5,782 bases of DNA from an uncultured bacterium (GTDB taxonomy: Bacteria; Patescibacteriota; Minisyncoccia; Phycocordibacterales; UBA9973). Shown here one piece after another: positions 5,124-5,782 of the stretch. The translations under genes and the position numbers were made by a program. The DNA lies in NCBI GenBank assembly GCA_903854645.1, contig CAINWY010000124.1:1-5782 (forward strand), written 5' to 3'. The notes under the pieces are model-generated. The model did no database searches, was not told where the DNA came from, and was given only the letters and a program-made list of their open reading frames with translations. Each line of letters opens with the position of its first letter. Within the stretch, counting starts at the first letter, position 1.

Positions 5124-5782
5124 ATGATAAATAAAAAAAGTTTGCTCCAGAAGATTTTTAAAATTCTTAAGTGGAGCTTTTTTATTTTAATCGCTTTAAT
5201 TTTCATTTTATTCATCGTACGACTGTTCCACTCTTTTGATGTAGAGAAGACAAACAAGCAGGTAGCCATAATACACGGAACCAAGCTATCTATAAATGAT
5301 GTAGAAGGCAAGAACCTGCCACCCGACCCAGGAATAGAGGCTGATAAGACAGTACAAGGCATAGATGTGAATAAGAATGGTATCCGTGACGATGTAGAGC
5401 TCGCTATATATAGAGAGTATCCCAATTCTGCGAAAACGCGAGCGGTACTTTTGCAGTATGCGTTGGCATTACAGATGGAAACGATACAGCCGATATTAAA
5501 TAAAGAACTAGTTACTAAAATATTAGACGAAGAAAGTCGAGCTGATACTTGTTTGGGAGACACACTTGTTCCTCGATTAAGCCCTGAGTCTTCAAGAGAA
5601 TACTCAGATATTAACAAAATTAATAATTATGTTAATTTTGTTAAAAATAATCAATTTAATACACCAAATCGTAACATAGAAAAGAATAATTTTTTTAAAT
5701 ATTTAAGTACCCATGGAGGTATTGGAGGGGCCCTTATAAAACTTCAAGAAAAAAATTATATTTGTGATATAGATTTATCTAA
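5124..5782 (+). CDS. Membrane-anchored protein with EF-hand-like calcium loop (3' partial)
   Basis: The frame is open from ATG 5124 through the end of the window: 219 residues with no stop. Residues 1-16 are basic (MINKKSLLQKIFKILK) and about 17-36 are a strongly hydrophobic segment, giving a signal anchor with the rest outside the membrane. 'LPPDPG' at 65-70 precedes 'GIDVNKNGIRDDVE' at 79-92, an EF-hand or thrombospondin-3-like loop (Asp81, Asn83, Asn85, Asp89, Glu92) that probably binds Ca2+. This PPDPG-then-DxNxNGxRDD order resembles uncharacterised bacterial envelope proteins. A helical region (about 92-140) and Cys143 and Cys214 follow. No enzyme motif was recognised. No other ATG occurs until about residue 118, and upstream in-frame TTG codons lie before the predicted transcription start, so ATG 5124 is well supported and the message may be leaderless. 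Confidence 0.8.
   Translation, partial: MINKKSLLQKIFKILKWSFFILIALIFILFIVRLFHSFDVEKTNKQVAIIHGTKLSINDVEGKNLPPDPGIEADKTVQGIDVNKNGIRDDVELAIYREYPNSAKTRAVLLQYALALQMETIQPILNKELVTKILDEESRADTCLGDTLVPRLSPESSREYSDINKINNYVNFVKNNQFNTPNRNIEKNNFFKYLSTHGGIGGALIKLQEKNYICDIDLS

Noticed and set aside
5096..5617. Minus-strand ORF of 173 codons near the end of the window
   Set aside because: The + strand frame from 5124 stays open through the window end, has a consensus promoter, a signal anchor and an EF-hand-like motif. The minus ORF would also run through that promoter and has none of these.

Overview
The window is AT-rich, gene-dense DNA that most resembles a Candidate Phyla Radiation (Patescibacteria, Parcubacteria-like) genome. 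This is an inference from three things: large secreted β-rich proteins ending in a PG_binding_1 domain after a Gly-rich linker and a C-x13-C motif, a C-terminal 'LTFDKAVR...GQAGK...WTKHFTKF' module that I associate with these bacteria, and starts with no Shine-Dalgarno sequence behind near-consensus TTGACA/TATAAT promoters. All completed long genes end in TAA and contain no in-frame TGA, which fits the standard code but does not prove it.

Layout. (1) Positions 2-1567, +: the 3' part of a large surface protein (β-helix-like repeats, β-rich module, Cys motif, peptidoglycan-binding domain), followed by a 17-bp terminator-like hairpin. (2) 1753-3582, +: a complete 609-residue secreted protein with a signal peptide, three Ig-like regions, a Gly linker and almost the same 114-residue C-terminal cassette. 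Its predicted leader carries two hairpins, one ending 6 nt before the start codon. (3) 3583-3971: a convergent/divergent intergenic region with a + strand terminator for gene 2 and a minus-strand terminator whose stem pairs fully only in minus-strand RNA. The latter points to a minus-strand transcript and supports a very basic 57-residue ORF at 3654-3827. (4) 3972-4355, +: a 127-residue unknown protein with its own consensus promoter and terminator. (5) 4516-5040, +: a 174-residue probable exported protein resembling the 3D/RlpA-like double-psi β-barrel group. The longer GTG-initiated version from 4441 is unlikely because the promoter lies inside it. (6) 5124-5782, +: the 5' part of a membrane-anchored protein with an EF-hand-like loop. 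It runs off the window, and its start codon sits where transcription should begin, so it may be leaderless.

Nearly every gene appears to be its own transcription unit (promoter, gene, hairpin terminator). The common theme is the cell envelope: two peptidoglycan-binding surface proteins, one possible murein-active or envelope protein and one membrane-anchored protein. No RNA gene, CRISPR array, transposase or phage gene was seen.
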